From positions 50,787 to 114,786 of the forward strand of contig JAIVFJ010000205.1 of NCBI GenBank assembly GCA_025765615.1: a stretch of 64,000 nucleotides of DNA, in the 5' to 3' direction. Each line of letters begins with the position of its first letter. Position 1 is the stretch's first letter. This DNA comes from Zopfochytrium polystomum (lineage: Eukaryota > Chytridiomycota > Chytridiomycetes > Chytridiales > Chytridiaceae). Below the pieces are notes generated by a model that saw only the letters and a list, made by a program, of their open reading frames with translations, made no database searches and was not told the origin of the DNA. The translations under genes were made by a program, and so were the position numbers. Shown one piece after another: positions 11,568-22,925 of the stretch.

Positions 11568-11933
11568 AGAGCTCGGTTCAAATGCGTTGCCATCGCCATT
11601 TCCTCACAAACAATAAAAAAGTGAAAAACTCTGGATCACATCACTCCACTGTCATTTCCTCCACCTTTTCGTTTTGGATTTTTATTTTATTTTTTATCTG
11701 TTGGTTTTGTCTTCTTTTTTTCCTGCATTTTTCATTTTTTCCTTTCATTTTTTTTATTCCTGGAAAATAAAATGGAGCAAGAAAACGATCAAGGTTGATA
11801 CTTTTCTTCTGCCTTTTCTTCATAGGAAGAAATGGTGCAGCAACAAAAACGCTGCCAGTTTTTGATTGTCAGAAACAAAAAAAAGTCTTTTTTTGATGGT
11901 GCATGAAATGGTGATCCATTTGAACCGAGCTCT
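11568..11933. mobile_element. 366-bp inverted-repeat (MITE-like) insertion
   Basis: The ends are perfect 17-bp inverted repeats beginning AGAGCTCGGTTCAAATG, followed by weaker similarity (GCC.ATTTC). On the plus strand both flanks show AA directly beside the repeats, consistent with a 2-bp target duplication. The interior is T-rich and non-coding. A related right-hand end (GAAATGGCGATGCGTTTGAACC, here shortened) occurs at about 12354-12381. The insertion splits a small minus-strand gene. Confidence 0.6.
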
Positions 11934-12104
11934 AATTGAGGAGCAACTAAATTCAATTCTTGTTTTATTTATTTCCGCTTTTTCATTTACTTCTTCAACT
12001 TTATTTTTCTGTCTGTGTCTAGCACATTTAATATTTTCATCTTTGGATCGAACACTGCATTCAGCTCCTTTCCTAGGTCCTTTTTCCACAATGTAGCCAC
12101 ACAT
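11934..12104 (-). CDS. 5' part of a small CxYI-GP-KG-C zinc-motif protein
   Basis: An ATG at 12102-12104 opens a frame starting MCGYIVEKGPRKGAEC and continuing to KCARH within 30 residues. The pattern C-x-Y-I-x4-P-x-K-G-x2-C-x10-C-x2-H resembles a short zinc-binding motif that I recall from proteins of nucleocytoplasmic large DNA viruses and some eukaryotes. After it the protein is lysine/glutamate-rich. The native frame stops at the inverted-repeat insertion at 11933; read further, the frame enters insertion sequence and loses coding character. Function unknown. Viral origin is only a suggestion from the motif. Confidence 0.5.
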
Positions 12105-12577
12105 TCTTTTTGTTTCTTATTTCTTTTGTTTGTGTGCCGTCTGTGACTCTTAAAATTCAATTTTTTTATACTCTAGATTTTGCCAGGTAATACTTATTCT
12201 TATGTCTTTGTCTTTGTCTATTTTTGTTTTTTTTTATTACTTTATCTATTTTTTTTTTATCAAAAATGGCGGAAGAAGTGGAGATGGTGCTAAAAAAAAA
12301 GTATTCTGATTGGCTGAAACTAACAAAATCTTTTTTTCCAGAAGGCGGAAGAAATGGCGATGCGTTTGAACCTTGCTCTTAAGTGTATTTTCAAAAAAAT
12401 TAAATTAAATCTTTTCGTTTTATCTGTTTATTTAATTTACTGCTTCAGTATACCTTATTAGCTTTTTAAAATCTTTAAATAAAATTGATTTAATCTTCCT
12501 CAAAAGAATAGAAAATACTCCACAGCACTCAGTTGGCATTTTTGCTTGAAAAAATGATTTTTCAATACTTCTCAACT

Positions 12578-12763
12578 GTGAATTTCATATTCCTTGAGCT
12601 TTTGGGGCAAATTTTGGGGGGACTGAAAAAAAACTTTTGACTATTGGAGATGGACCACCCCGAAGTGGAGACAGACCACCCTTCCTAATCGAAAGCTTTT
12701 TTTTCGGTCCCCCCAAACCTTTTTTTTTTTTTGCCCCAAAATCTCAAGGAATATGAAATTCAC
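12578..12763. mobile_element. MITE, 186-bp near-palindrome
   Basis: Terminal inverted repeats begin GTGAATTTCATATTCC and extend, with small gaps, through a GGGGCAAA and a GGGGGGAC block on each side, so most of the element can fold on itself. The centre contains two similar short blocks (GGAGATGGACCACC and GGAGACAGACCACC). There is no coding content. Confidence 0.7.
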
Positions 12764-12808
12764 TGTAATTTTACTGGGATTTTTGTTTATTCATTCCTCA
12801 AGATTAAA

Positions 12809-12925
12809 GTGAATTCATATTCCTTGAGACAAAAAAAAAGCTTTCAATTAGGAGGAGTGGTCTGTCTCCAGTAGTCAAAAGTTTTTTTTTTTGCTGCCTC
12901 AAATCTCAAGGTACATGAAATTCAC
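12809..12925. mobile_element. Second, shorter copy of the same MITE
   Basis: It starts GTGAATTCATATTCC and ends with CTCAAGGTACATGAAATTCAC, related to the ends of the 12578-12763 element. It retains the GTGGTCTGTCTCC and AGTCAAAAG internal motifs. It lies only 45 bp from the first copy, so the two may have arisen by nested insertion or partial duplication. Confidence 0.6.
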
Positions 12926-12961
12926 AGTAACAAAAAGTTACACGTTTTATATTTTCTTTTG

Positions 12962-13172
12962 TAGCCAACGCACTCTGAACTCGGGATTCATCTTTCTTGA
13001 AAGAGATATTATTAAATTAGTGAGTGTTATGATTTTTAATGAGGAAATCAGCGACAGTGATGCGCAGGTTGAACAGCACACCTTGGAGAGAGTCGCAAGG
13101 AGGGATTATTGGACGCACTGCTTTTGCAGAGGTACGAAAAGGTGCACCCTCCGACCCTGTTTGAAAAATTAA
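12962..13172 (+). CDS. Possible exon of an unrecognised gene
   Basis: After a plausible acceptor (TTTTGTAG near 12964) the frame reads FIFLERDIIKLVSVMIFNEE, then an acidic stretch, then LERVARRDYWTHCF, and stops at about 13170. The basic/aromatic RRDYWTH segment after acidic residues is reminiscent of the N-terminal region of PIF/Harbinger-type transposases, but this is weak. No catalytic domain is present nearby. Confidence 0.25.
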
Positions 13173-13315
13173 CACTTTTCCCTTGGCAGGATCCCGCTGC
13201 CCGCGACGAGTCTGGAGTGCAGTGGCAGCTCCTTTCGCAAAGTACAGAAGGGTAGGAGGAATACTCTTGTCAGCATTTGGTTTTCTTGTTTTGAAGTGGG
13301 CAAGCTGAAATATTT

Positions 13316-14120
13316 ATTAAAAAAAAAAAAAAAAAACAGAAAAAAGAAGGAACAAGCAACCCAAAAAAAAACAAAACAAAAAAACAAACAAACAAGACTG
13401 CCCTCACATTTTTCACTGCATAGGATTTTGTGCAAAATCCAAAATCGCACCAATTAATCGATTCCTTCCCAAAACGGCGCAACAAACACACGCACACACA
13501 CTCACACTCACACTCACAAACAAATGCTTATACCCTACAACCCGCTAACCCACCCAGCCTTTGCTCTGCTCTTGTTTCCGGCGCCCCGCCGAAAACTCCA
13601 ACCTCACTGTCCAAGTCTGTGCCAAATAATTTTGTCAACTTGCTCAGCAGTGCTCAACACTGGCTGTGGCCGTGAAAGTCCTCAAGGTTGTTGTGATGGT
13701 GGTGGCGTGGGAGGCTACTTAACAGTACGAGCGCCCCCCGCGGGAGTGCATCGACCTGCCGCTGGTTTGCTGCTCTGAGAATCGGGACAACTCATTGTTG
13801 AGCTCATCAATCCATTTTCCCTGGCTCTTGAAATGGAGTGTGTGCCGTGTGTTTGTAAAACCAATCTCTGGGGTCCACTGAGATGGTGCTTTCTTTCCAT
13901 GTTTATTTTTTTTTCGTTTACTCGCCGGTCAATTGTCGGCGAAGATGCAGAAAACTTGGTAAACTTGATCCACCGACAAGAATAAGAGTTTGCGGGAAAC
14001 AGCAGAAGCAGTAAAAGGAATCCCACACTCCAAAATGATAAAGAGAGATAGACAGACAGACAGACACACAACAGTTTGGCAGGGAGCGAGAGAGAGACAG
14101 ACAGTGTGTGTCTCTCTCTC
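13316..14120 (+). repeat. Dispersed repeat R1, copy A
   Basis: This is an A-rich start (AGAAGGAACAAGCAACC) followed by about 700 bp shared with copies B (21838-22765) and C (22926-23578). Shared landmarks are CACTGCATAGGATTTTGTGC, CACACAC runs, CAACCTCACTGTCCAAGTC, GTGGGAGGCTACTTAACAG, CCACTGAGATGGTGCTTTC and CAACAGTTTGGCAGGGAGC. It ends in purine- or pyrimidine-rich microsatellite. No ORF is conserved across the three copies, so it appears non-coding. It may be a SINE-like or non-autonomous element. Confidence 0.75.
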
Positions 14121-14320
14121 TGTCTCCCCTCTGTCTGTCTCTCTGTCTCTGTTCCTCTAACTCTCTCTCCCTCTCTCTCTGTCCCTCACACACACTCTCT
14201 CTCTCGCTCTCTCACACACTCTCTCTCACCCTGTCTATCTCTCTGTCCCTCTGTCGCTTTTTTGCGTTACAATCCATTCGCTGAAAAATTGCGCGTCAGT
14301 TTCCCCCGCTTTGCATGAAG
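14120..14320. repeat. Polypyrimidine (CTCT/CTGT) microsatellite
   Basis: The plus strand is almost purely C and T with CTCT, CTGT and CACA units for about 160 bp. Long open frames read here are microsatellite artefacts. Confidence 0.8.
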
Positions 14321-14711
14321 TTGAGAAAGACAGACTGAGAGAGAGAAAGAGAGACAAGCAGACAGACTTGGGCCATCTGCAGCACTTCGTCAAGGATCAC
14401 AAGCCTGTTTGTTGTGATCTAATTCACCAAGTACCAGGGGATGCCTGTCGGCTTGTGACCAAGAACTGCAGGGAGGGCAGAGACAGAGACAGTGAAACAG
14501 ATAGAGAGATAATGAAGAGACAGAGAGACAGAGGAAAATATGTTTTTGAGTCAGGGGAGAGGGAGAGAGAGAGAGAGACAGAGCGAAGAGGTAGAAAGGC
14601 AGACAGAGAGACAGACAGCCCGCTGACCGGGAGTACAAGCAAGCTTGTGCACAGACAACAACCGACTGCCGCACACACACACCAGTCAAACCCTCAATCA
14701 TCAATCAATCA

Positions 14712-17530
14712 CACTAAAGAAAACCAGGCTTTGCAGCTAAACTGTTTTCCTAATTGCAATTAGTGGAGCAGGGCGGGGGGGGTTAATTTTTTGTCTTTGG
14801 TGCCCAATCAAAACTCAGCAGAAAAAATCCGAAAAGGAAGGAAATGCTCTGTCTCTCATTTTTTTTTCTGTCCATCTCTCTCTGTCTCTCTTTCTCCTCT
14901 CTCTCCCCTCTCTCTTTCCTCTCTCTCTCTCCCTCTCTCTTTGAGGAAGAGTCAATGCTCTGTCCCTCATTATCTCCTCTCTCTCGCTCTCTCTCGATCT
15001 CTCTCTCTCATTTCAGGTTCTCCTTGAAAACAAGGCTTTGCGGGGTAAACTGTTTTCCTAATTGCAATTGGGTCTAACTTTTTGTCTTTGGTGCCCAATC
15101 AAACCTCGGCGGAAAAATCGAAAAAATCCGAAAAGGAAGGAGCTCAATGCGTTGTCTGTCTAACAGATTGTCTCTTGGCTGTCTGTCTGTCTCTCTCTCA
15201 CTCTGTTTCTCCTCTCTTTGCCTGTCTGTCTGTCTGTCTGTGTATCTGTCTATCTCTCTCCTTTCTGGTAGAGAAATTTTTTTTGTCCTCTGTCTATCTG
15301 TCTCTCTCTCTCTCTCTCTTCCTCCCTCCTCTCTGTTTCCTGGCAGGTGAAGGCGAGTGTGTGGTTGCGCTCTGCACAAATGTGACAAGGTGGGCGATGA
15401 CAACGACCTTTGGCCCTCGTCACTGCAAGGAGCAGCAGCAGCAGGTTCTCCATCTCTTTCCCTTCTTTCTGTGTACATTTTCGAATGTTGGACTTGCTTG
15501 CCCAAGGACAGCTTTACAGCCTCTGGTGCTGCAAAGCAGCAGACGTCCTTTGGTATTCATTTCCATCTCTTCGTCTCCATGAACACTATTTTTTTTCTTT
15601 GGCGCCCAGTTGAAATGCAGTGGCAAAATTCCAAAAGGAAGTCAACCAGCTGTCTGTCTATCTGAGTGGAAGTCAATGGGTTGTCTGTCCACCTCCCTGT
15701 CTCTGAGTCTGGGAGTGGCAGTCAACAGGCAATCAACGGGTTGTCTGTCTCGCTCTGAATGTTGGCTGTAGATGGAAAAGGAATAACATTGTCTGCAATC
15801 TCTCACTCTCTCTGTCTTTTTCAAGCAGGGGTGTTGAGGGGGGGCGGCAGCCCCCTGACTCAAAACAAAAACAACCCAGCCTCTCTCTCTCTGTCCACCA
15901 TGTAAACCCGTTTTCTAATTGCAATAGTGGAGTAGGGGGGACAGTGTGGGTTTAGTGTTTTTTCTTTTGTGCCCAATCGGAACGGAGTGGCAAAATCAAC
16001 ACTCTAAAGAAAACAAGGCTTTGCAGAGTGGCAAAATTCAAAAGGAAGTCAACGGGCTGTCTGTTTCTCTGAGTGGAAGTCAACAGGTTGTCTGTCTTCC
16101 TCCCTCCCTGTCTCTGAGTCTGACTCAATAAAAAGTTTTCTTCTCCCTCTCTCCTCTCTGTTTCTCTGACTCCCCCCTTTATCTTCTTTCAGCTCTTGGC
16201 TGTCTGATTCACTGTCTGCTCTGTCTTTCTGTCTCTCTGTCTGTCTTTTGCTCTGTTGGTCTTTCAGTCCTTTATGACTGTCTCACTGCCAGGGGGAGGT
16301 TGACACACACACACACACACACTCCTCTCTCTCTCTTTTGTTTGCATTACAAAACAGCTGTGTTCCACTTAAGTGGACCACAGTGGGCATCAGTGTGAAT
16401 ATTGTCGCCAACCCATACAGAGAAGCATGGGGTGGCTGAACCCAACTAAAATACTATTTCTGCTTATGAGTTTGCAAAATCAACTGGGCTGTGGTTTCTA
16501 TCATTCAATGATTTGTAACTCTCTCACTCTCTGAAAGTGGCAGTGAAATTCAAAAAGGAAGGAAGTCAACAAGCTGCCTGTCTATTTGAGTGGAAGTCAA
16601 TGGGTTGTCTGTCTACCTTCCTTCCTGTTTCTGAGTCTGGGAGTGGCAGTCCACAGGCAGTCAACAGGTTGTCTGTCATCCTCTATGTCTACTGACTCTG
16701 GCTATTGGGTTGTTGGTGGACAAGTTATCAAATCAGCTGCGCCCTATCTCTTTTGAGTGGGGGGTTGAGGGGCATCAGTCCCCCCACAAGGGCTCAGGGG
16801 GTTCCTACCCCCTGACTTGAAAACATTTTTCCCCTATCCCTCTACATGGCGTGCCACTGCATTCATTGTGGACTGCCACACTCTTCAGTATCTTCTTTTT
16901 TTCTACTTTTTTTTTGGGAAGGATTGCTTATAAGTCAAAGGGCATCCCCTAGTCAATCTACTAAAGAAAACAAGGCTTTGCGGGTAATCCCGTTTCCTAA
17001 TTGCAATTAGAAAACCTCTCTAATTTTTTGTCTTTGGTGCCCAATCAAAACTCGGCGGAAAAAATTCTGAAAAGGAAAGAAGTCAATGCTAGGTCTCTCA
17101 CTCTGTCTCTCTCGATCCTCTTGTTCTCCTCTCTCTCCCGCTTTCTGTCTCTCTCTCTCACTCTCTCTGCAGTCCTTGGCTGCTGTTGGGGGGTGGCGAC
17201 TCAGACCATCATCTGAGGCCTCTGACAACTCAACAAAAGGACGAGACTCTGTGCAGTCATCCATGCCCTCACCCCCCACGCTCTCTTTCTCCATCTCTCT
17301 TGATCGTGATCTTTGGGGGGGTGGAGGGGCAGCAGCCCCAAGCCCCCTGACTCAAAAAAACAACCCAGCCTCTCTCTATCTCTCTCACACTCACTCTCTG
17401 TCCACTCTGTAAACCCGTTTTCTAATTGAAATAGTGGCGGGGTGGGTTTTTCTTTTGTGCCCAATCAAAACGCAGAATTCAAAAGGAAGTCAACAGGCTG
17501 TCTGTTTATCTGAGTGGAAGTCAACGGGTT
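14712..17530 (+). repeat. Array of repeat R2 (CTAATTGCAATTAG core) in polypyrimidine DNA
   Basis: Recognisable units lie at about 14712-14861, 15019-15165, 15590-15660, 15905-16090, 16963-17105 and 17408-17530. Each has some or all of: AACAAGGCTTTGC, AAACTGTTTTCCTAATTGC, TTTGTCTTTGGTGCCCAATC, and CGGAAAAA...AAAAGGAAG, followed by a CT-rich tract with GTCTGTCTGTCT. A reverse-oriented copy lies at about 43231-43520. The units are imperfect and separated by variable microsatellites. I see no gene in this 2.8-kb stretch. Confidence 0.75.
16300..16322 (+). repeat. (CA)n microsatellite
   Basis: There is an uninterrupted ACACAC tract of about 20 bp within the R2 field. Confidence 0.8.
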
Positions 17531-17684
17531 GTCTGTCTACCTCCCTCCCTGTCTCTGAGTCTGTATGTTGGCTGTTGATGAAAAAGGAATAAAATTGTCT
17601 CTCTCACACTCTCTCTGTCTCTTTCAAGCAGGGGGGGGGGCGGGAGCCCCCTGACTCAAAAAAAAAGTTTTCGTCCCTATCTCT

Positions 17685-18500
17685 GTGACTTTCCCGCTGG
17701 TGCCCACGTCAGAGACTTGTCCCAGGCAGTCAACATTAACAACAACTACACCACCACAACCGCTGCAACAACAAACTCCGCATCGCCCCTCATATCCTTC
17801 TCGCACTCATCGTTGTTTACGGCCATGTCCACCCTGCCAGCCTCAACCGTCGGAGCCTTCGCACATGCACACGCCTGCAAACACAGGCGGTCAACCTTTC
17901 CACCAGGCACACTCCCCAAATGAGACGACAGTTGCTCCGACCCCACCGGATTCGCCGGGAACAACCTGTCCTTTGAAAAATATGAAATGGATACCAACAG
18001 CGAGGGCACAGCTTCCCCGCTCCACCAACGTTTCCACAGTGTCGTCTGTGTTGTCGGCTGAGCGCTCTCGGCGCCACTCCCCGCCGCACCAAGGGCCCCT
18101 GGCAGAGCAGATTCCACTGGCCTCCATCGAGGTCGCTCCACGCGCTTGAGCTATGAGACGCCGCTGCCAACGCAAACACATTCAAAGTGCGCTGCGTCGT
18201 CTGCCACACCCTCCGCGCCTTGCTGCAATTCGACGCCTACCACATCGACTGCATCCTCGGCTGCGGCACCAACCGCACCGTTGTCGCCGGGTCTGGGTAA
18301 CCCTGTCAGATCAAAATCATCTACAGTGACACCGAGCGCTGCAACGGTTAAGATGTGCAGATGCTGTGCGCACTCACGCAACCGAACATGCTGCACGCAC
18401 TTGTCGAGTGGCAGGACAAGGATAACTGCTACGTGGCAACTGGCTCTCGCTCGTCAACTGCCCGCCGACGAGGACTCGCTCAGCTGGGGAAATCAAGGAG
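17685..18500 (+). pseudogene. Degenerate GC-rich coding stretch, unrecognised
   Basis: Several short plus-strand segments look like protein but lie in different frames: one with DPTGFAGNNLSFEKYEMDTN (around 17940), one with FKVRCVVCHTLRALLQFDAY and then DCILGCGTNRTVV (around 18170-18300), and one with LHALVEWQDKDNCYVATGS (around 18385-18440). CVVC and CxLGC suggest a metal-binding knuckle. The segments are separated by stops or frame changes of one base. Either introns plus base errors or pseudogenisation would explain this. No family is assigned. Confidence 0.3.
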
Positions 18501-21200
18501 GATGATGTGCTCGTGGAGGCAGCGCACGCCGAGGAGCTCAGCACAAGCTGGGAACATGAGGGAGCCTGCTGCACGCTCACACCGTACTTACAGCAGTGCT
18601 CTGGGACAACGGACACACCGTGTGCTTCGACGGCGCCTGAGGCCGCCCGCTGCGACAGACAATCCTGTGGCGTTTTGCGACAATTTTGACAGCAGGATCG
18701 GAAAGCTGGCACCACGCACCGGCGCAAGACAGACGGCCGAAGAGGACGACAACGTCGATGACGACGATGACTTCGGACCTGCTGGCAGCGTCGTATGTGT
18801 CAGGGGGAGCGGCGCGCGTCTCCTTACGACAGCGGCGGTGGCGTCAATGTGGCCGCAGCTTCGACCAACGAGGACCATGGTGTGACAGTGCTGGAAAGCG
18901 GAGAGACAGAGCGTGAAAGAAAGTGAAAAAGAGACACAGAGAGTGCAAGGGAAATGAGAAAGGGAAAGGGAGCTTGCGTGCGCAACAGAAAGGGGCCGCA
19001 AAGAAAGGGTAAACGACGAAAAAGTAACGAGAAAGCCACAGCCACGCACTAGCACCCGCAACCCGCAATGCGCCACGCAGCCAAACGCCCGGAAGTCAGA
19101 GAGGAAAAAAAAAAAAAAAAAGGGAGAAAGAGGAAGGGGAAAAGGAAACAAGGAGAGAGAGGTGCAAGAGGAATAACAAACGCCCGCCACTGTCATCACA
19201 ACACGTCTGCCATTTCATCACCGCATGCGCGCACCTCAGAGGAAGAGGGCTCGGCGGGGGAGAGAGTGAGATGCAGGTGCATCGCTCGGCCGCTGTTGAG
19301 TTACGTGAAGTCACTCCCTTTGCGCACCTGAGGAAATGCCAACGCAGGAGAATGTTGTCCCTGAGTGAAGTGGACAAAAGCATGAGAAAGACGATGACGG
19401 CAACAATCACACTGCTGCGGGGTCCCCTACAGTGGGTGAGGCGGGCAAACGCACCTGTCGCATTGCAGTCGAGCTTGTCCTAATGTTCTGATGGGAGTTG
19501 GAAGGGTGCGCAGGCTGAACTTTCGCCTTGGGTGAAGAGAAAAGGTGAGTGGGTGGCGAGTACGTGTCCAATCAACGAGAAGGGACCCCTCCCTCTCCCC
19601 TAGCCCAACGACTCACAGCATGAGAATTGCAGATGGGGGAGGAGGCAGACAAAGGAGATGCACACTGCAACTTTCAAGTCGTCCCACAGGCCCTTAACGT
19701 ATCACACTGAAAAGCCTGCGAGCGTCCCGTCTACAGCTGCGTCACACCTCCTCTATCCAACAACCTTCCCAAGAGCAAACTCATATGTGTTTTGTGGGTT
19801 TCGTGGAGAATCTGGAAGAGCTCGAACTGGGCAGAAAAAAAAAAAGGCGAACTTTGCCCAGACGAGCCGCAGCCCGACCCCGTGTTCTGGATTGCTGTAT
19901 TCTGCGTGCGGAATGGTGCTGGAAATCAGCTTGCTGTACCGGGCTGCGGGCCAGGCACGCTGGCGAGCATGGCGCTGAGCCAGGAGCATTCGAACACTCT
20001 GGAACAAGCAGGATGAAACAACGAACTGGATATGAGAGGGGTTGAAAGAAAGCGGGGTGAAAAAAGGAATGAGTCCCAGTTAGTTCTTTGTGTAAGGGGA
20101 GCACGCGATGTGGGCCGGCCAGGTGAGTGGCGATTTGGTGCGCCACGATCCACCCTGCCTCCTTCTCGTGCGTGATGTGGCCGGCCAAGCAGAGGAGCAC
20201 GCCACGATCCACCACCCATCGCCTTTGGCAGCACACAAACGGGGATCCTCTGTGCGATGAACTCGCGCATGCGACGCAGGAATGATTGGGCAGGGAAGAA
20301 GGAGAGGGAGGGTTGTCGCATCATCAGGTCATCAGCAGGCGGGCAGATGAGAGTGTTGGTGGGTTCATCATCATCGTCATTATCATTGCTCGTTACCTAG
20401 GGTCGAGGTTCTTGCGATGGTGGTGGTTGTTGGAAGGGAAGGCGATTCTTTTTGTTGTGGTGGTGATGGTGGCGGTCGATGGTGTGAGGTCGTGCGTGAC
20501 TGTGTCTGAGTTGACGTGCATGCACGACGACGACCTTGACAGCCGCGACGGTGTTGGTGTGTGTGGAGGCAGGGCGATGCATATGAAGCGGTCGTTGGGC
20601 CAGATGTAGTGGGTGAACTACTGGCTGGCGGACCGCGTGCGTGCGTGGCGGTGAGTTTTCATCATCTGTTTTTCCTTTCTTTTCGTTTTCTTTTCTTTTC
20701 TCTTTTTTTCTTTCTGCCTTTTTTTTTATACCCGCGTCTGCTTCCCCTCCTTTTATTTATATACTGGTCCTTTCCTCGGCTGTTTCAAGGCTAAATGATC
20801 GCCACTGGTGCGAGGAACGTGAATGACTTTGTTGGCTGGTGTTTTTCCCCTTTTTTTTTTTGTTGTCCTGTGTTGTCAGCCCCCTCTGCCTTTGTGGCTA
20901 TTTTTTTTTCTTCTTCTTGTGTCTCTCACCCTGCGTGTGCTTTGTTGGAACGTTTCATTCTTTCTGGCATGCATGTCATTCGATCTTCTCTGTACCCCCC
21001 ATTCCCCCTCCCTGTCAGTTTCTTCCCCCCCACTGCCTGCCCCTTTTACATCTCTTGGAGTAGCGATGCGATCCGATGCGATGTGCGAGTCGTTTGCCAA
21101 CCAACCCCACACCTCACCTCTTGCCTCGTCCGTTGGGGGGGCTGAAATGCCTCGTGCGTGGTTGAGCTGTGGTTGCTCGACGGCGTTGGCGGCATCGCTC
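18500..21200. other. GC-rich region without a supportable gene
   Basis: Overlapping open frames exist on both strands, but none keeps protein-like composition over more than about 60 residues, and they look like GC-driven chance frames. The region includes A-runs (about 19105-19122), a C/T-rich stretch (20655-20770) and G-rich stretches with GGTGGT units (20400-20480). Confidence 0.3.
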
Positions 21201-21370
21201 GTCACCTGCGCTGATGGATGGGCCGGCCCTTGTCGACAAGATCCGTTTTTTCGCAATGTCGACGGTGCTCACCCACAAACGCCAGCTCCAAGCCTATACG
21301 ATGACTACGAACTGCTATCGGAGGAGCAGGAGGACGTCGCCCTCCACCTGCGGCAATCAAAAAATTAGAA

Positions 21371-21460
21371 ATGCCTAGAACAGACGACCGCGAGTATCGA
21401 TTGCGCCGTTGGCTCCTAATGATCGAGGACGATATGGACGACATGGACCGAGGAAATTGA
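21371..21460 (+). CDS. Short ORF, possible N-terminus of a transposase
   Basis: An ATG at 21371 opens a 29-codon frame starting MPRTDDREYRLRRWLLMIED and ending in an acidic tail and TGA. The composition looks like protein and such leaders occur at the start of PIF/Harbinger-like fungal transposases, but nothing downstream confirms this. Confidence 0.2.
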   Translation: MPRTDDREYRLRRWLLMIEDDMDDMDRGN

Positions 21461-21837
21461 GCGGGTCTCCAAGGCAATCCGTTGCGCGGAGCAAACGGAG
21501 GCAGGTACGCTCGTATGCCTCAATTTGCCAGGAGGCGCTCCGCCTCCCAGTGTGTTTCCGACGCTCGGCGCGGCCCCACCCATCGTCCCAAGGCTGTCGT
21601 CCTTCAAACACGCTGTTGCTGCTCGCGAACGCTCGCAAACTGCGTGTTTGAAGCAGTGAGAGCCCTGGTAGAGTTGGTTTTTTGAAGGTGCGTTCACAGA
21701 TTGGCCGGCACAGGGATCCGAAGGAATGTTGGGTGGAGCGCCAGCGGTGATGGGGCGAGCTGTTTAGCCTTTTTTTTTTCTTTTTTTTTCGAGAGGTGGT
21801 CTTCTTGAAGCCAGCGCAGGTGGAAAAAAGAACAATT

Positions 21838-22765
21838 AAAGAAAAAAAAAGAAGGAACAATCAACCAAAAAAAAAAAACAAAAAAACACACAAACAAGAC
21901 AGCCTTCACATTTTTCACTGCATAGAAGTTTGTGCAAAATCCAAAAACGCACCAATTAATTGATTCCTTCCGCAAACGGCGCAACAAACAAACACACACG
22001 CACACACACTCACACTCGCAAACAAATGCTTATACACTACAACCCGATTACCCACCCAGCCTTTGCTCTGCTCGTGTTTCCGGCGCCCCACTGAAAACTC
22101 CAACCTCACTGTCCAAGTCTGTGCCAAATAATTTTGTCAACTTGCTCAGCAGTGCTCAACACTGGCTGTGGCCGTGAAAGTCCTCAAGGTTGTTGTGATG
22201 GTGGTGGCGTGGGAGGCTACTTAACAGTACGAGCGCCCCCGCGGGAGGGCGTCGACCTGCCACCAGTTTGCTGCTCTGAGAATCAGGACAACTCATTGTT
22301 GCCTTCATCGATCCTTTTTCCCTGGCCCTTGAAATGCAGTGTGTGCCATGTGTGTGCGCGTGGGTGCGTTCGTTCTGTGCATATTTGCGTGTGTGTTTGT
22401 GTGAATGGCACAAAAACCAATCTCAGGGGTCCACTGAGACGGTGCTTTCTTTCCGTATTTTTTTTTTTTTTTTTTTGTTTTTTTTGTTTACTCGCCCGTC
22501 AATTGTCGTCTGGGAAGATTCAGAAAACTTTGGTCATTCAAGTATTAATCACTCTTTTTCTCTCTCGCTCTCTCTGTCTCTCACTTTCTGTGTTTCCTTC
22601 CCTCTTGTTTCCTCGACAATCATTTTTGGCGCAGAGACAGACAGGAGAGGGAGAGAGCGAGTAAAAGGAATCAGGCGCTCCAAATTGATGAAGAGTCAGA
22701 CAGACAGACAGACACGCAACAGTTTGACAGGGAGCAAGAGAGACAGACAGTGTGTGTCTCTCTCT
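21838..22765 (+). repeat. Dispersed repeat R1, copy B
   Basis: This is a full-length copy of the repeat described at 13316-14120, with the same A-rich start and the same internal landmarks. It carries an additional CT-rich insert around 22550-22600 and ends at CAACAGTTTGACAGGGAGC followed by microsatellite. It lies 160 bp upstream of copy C in the same orientation. Confidence 0.75.
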
Positions 22766-22925
22766 CTCTCGCTCTCTCACCCTAAAGAGAGAAATAGACA
22801 GATAGGAAGACTCACGGAGAGGCAGACAGACAGACAGGCAGCTTTCAGACAAACCGAGAGAGCGAGAGACAGAAAGAGAGAAGAGTCAGACAGAGCAAGA
22901 GAGCGGGAAAGAGACAAGAAAGGAA

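Noticed and set aside
11568..11933. Insertion read as an intron or introner
   Set aside because: Its limits do not start with GT or end with AG on the coding strand, and splicing at GT/AG sites within the inverted repeats would leave the frame shifted.
14076..15582. Several open frames of 80-166 codons rich in Ser, Leu, Cys, Val (plus) or Arg, Glu, Asp (minus)
   Set aside because: They are translations of CTCT/CTGT microsatellites. Composition follows the repeat unit in every frame and no motif is present.
18588..19199. 203-codon minus-strand frame with a hydrophobic start
   Set aside because: The hydrophobic part is the antisense of purine-rich DNA and the rest has no motif.
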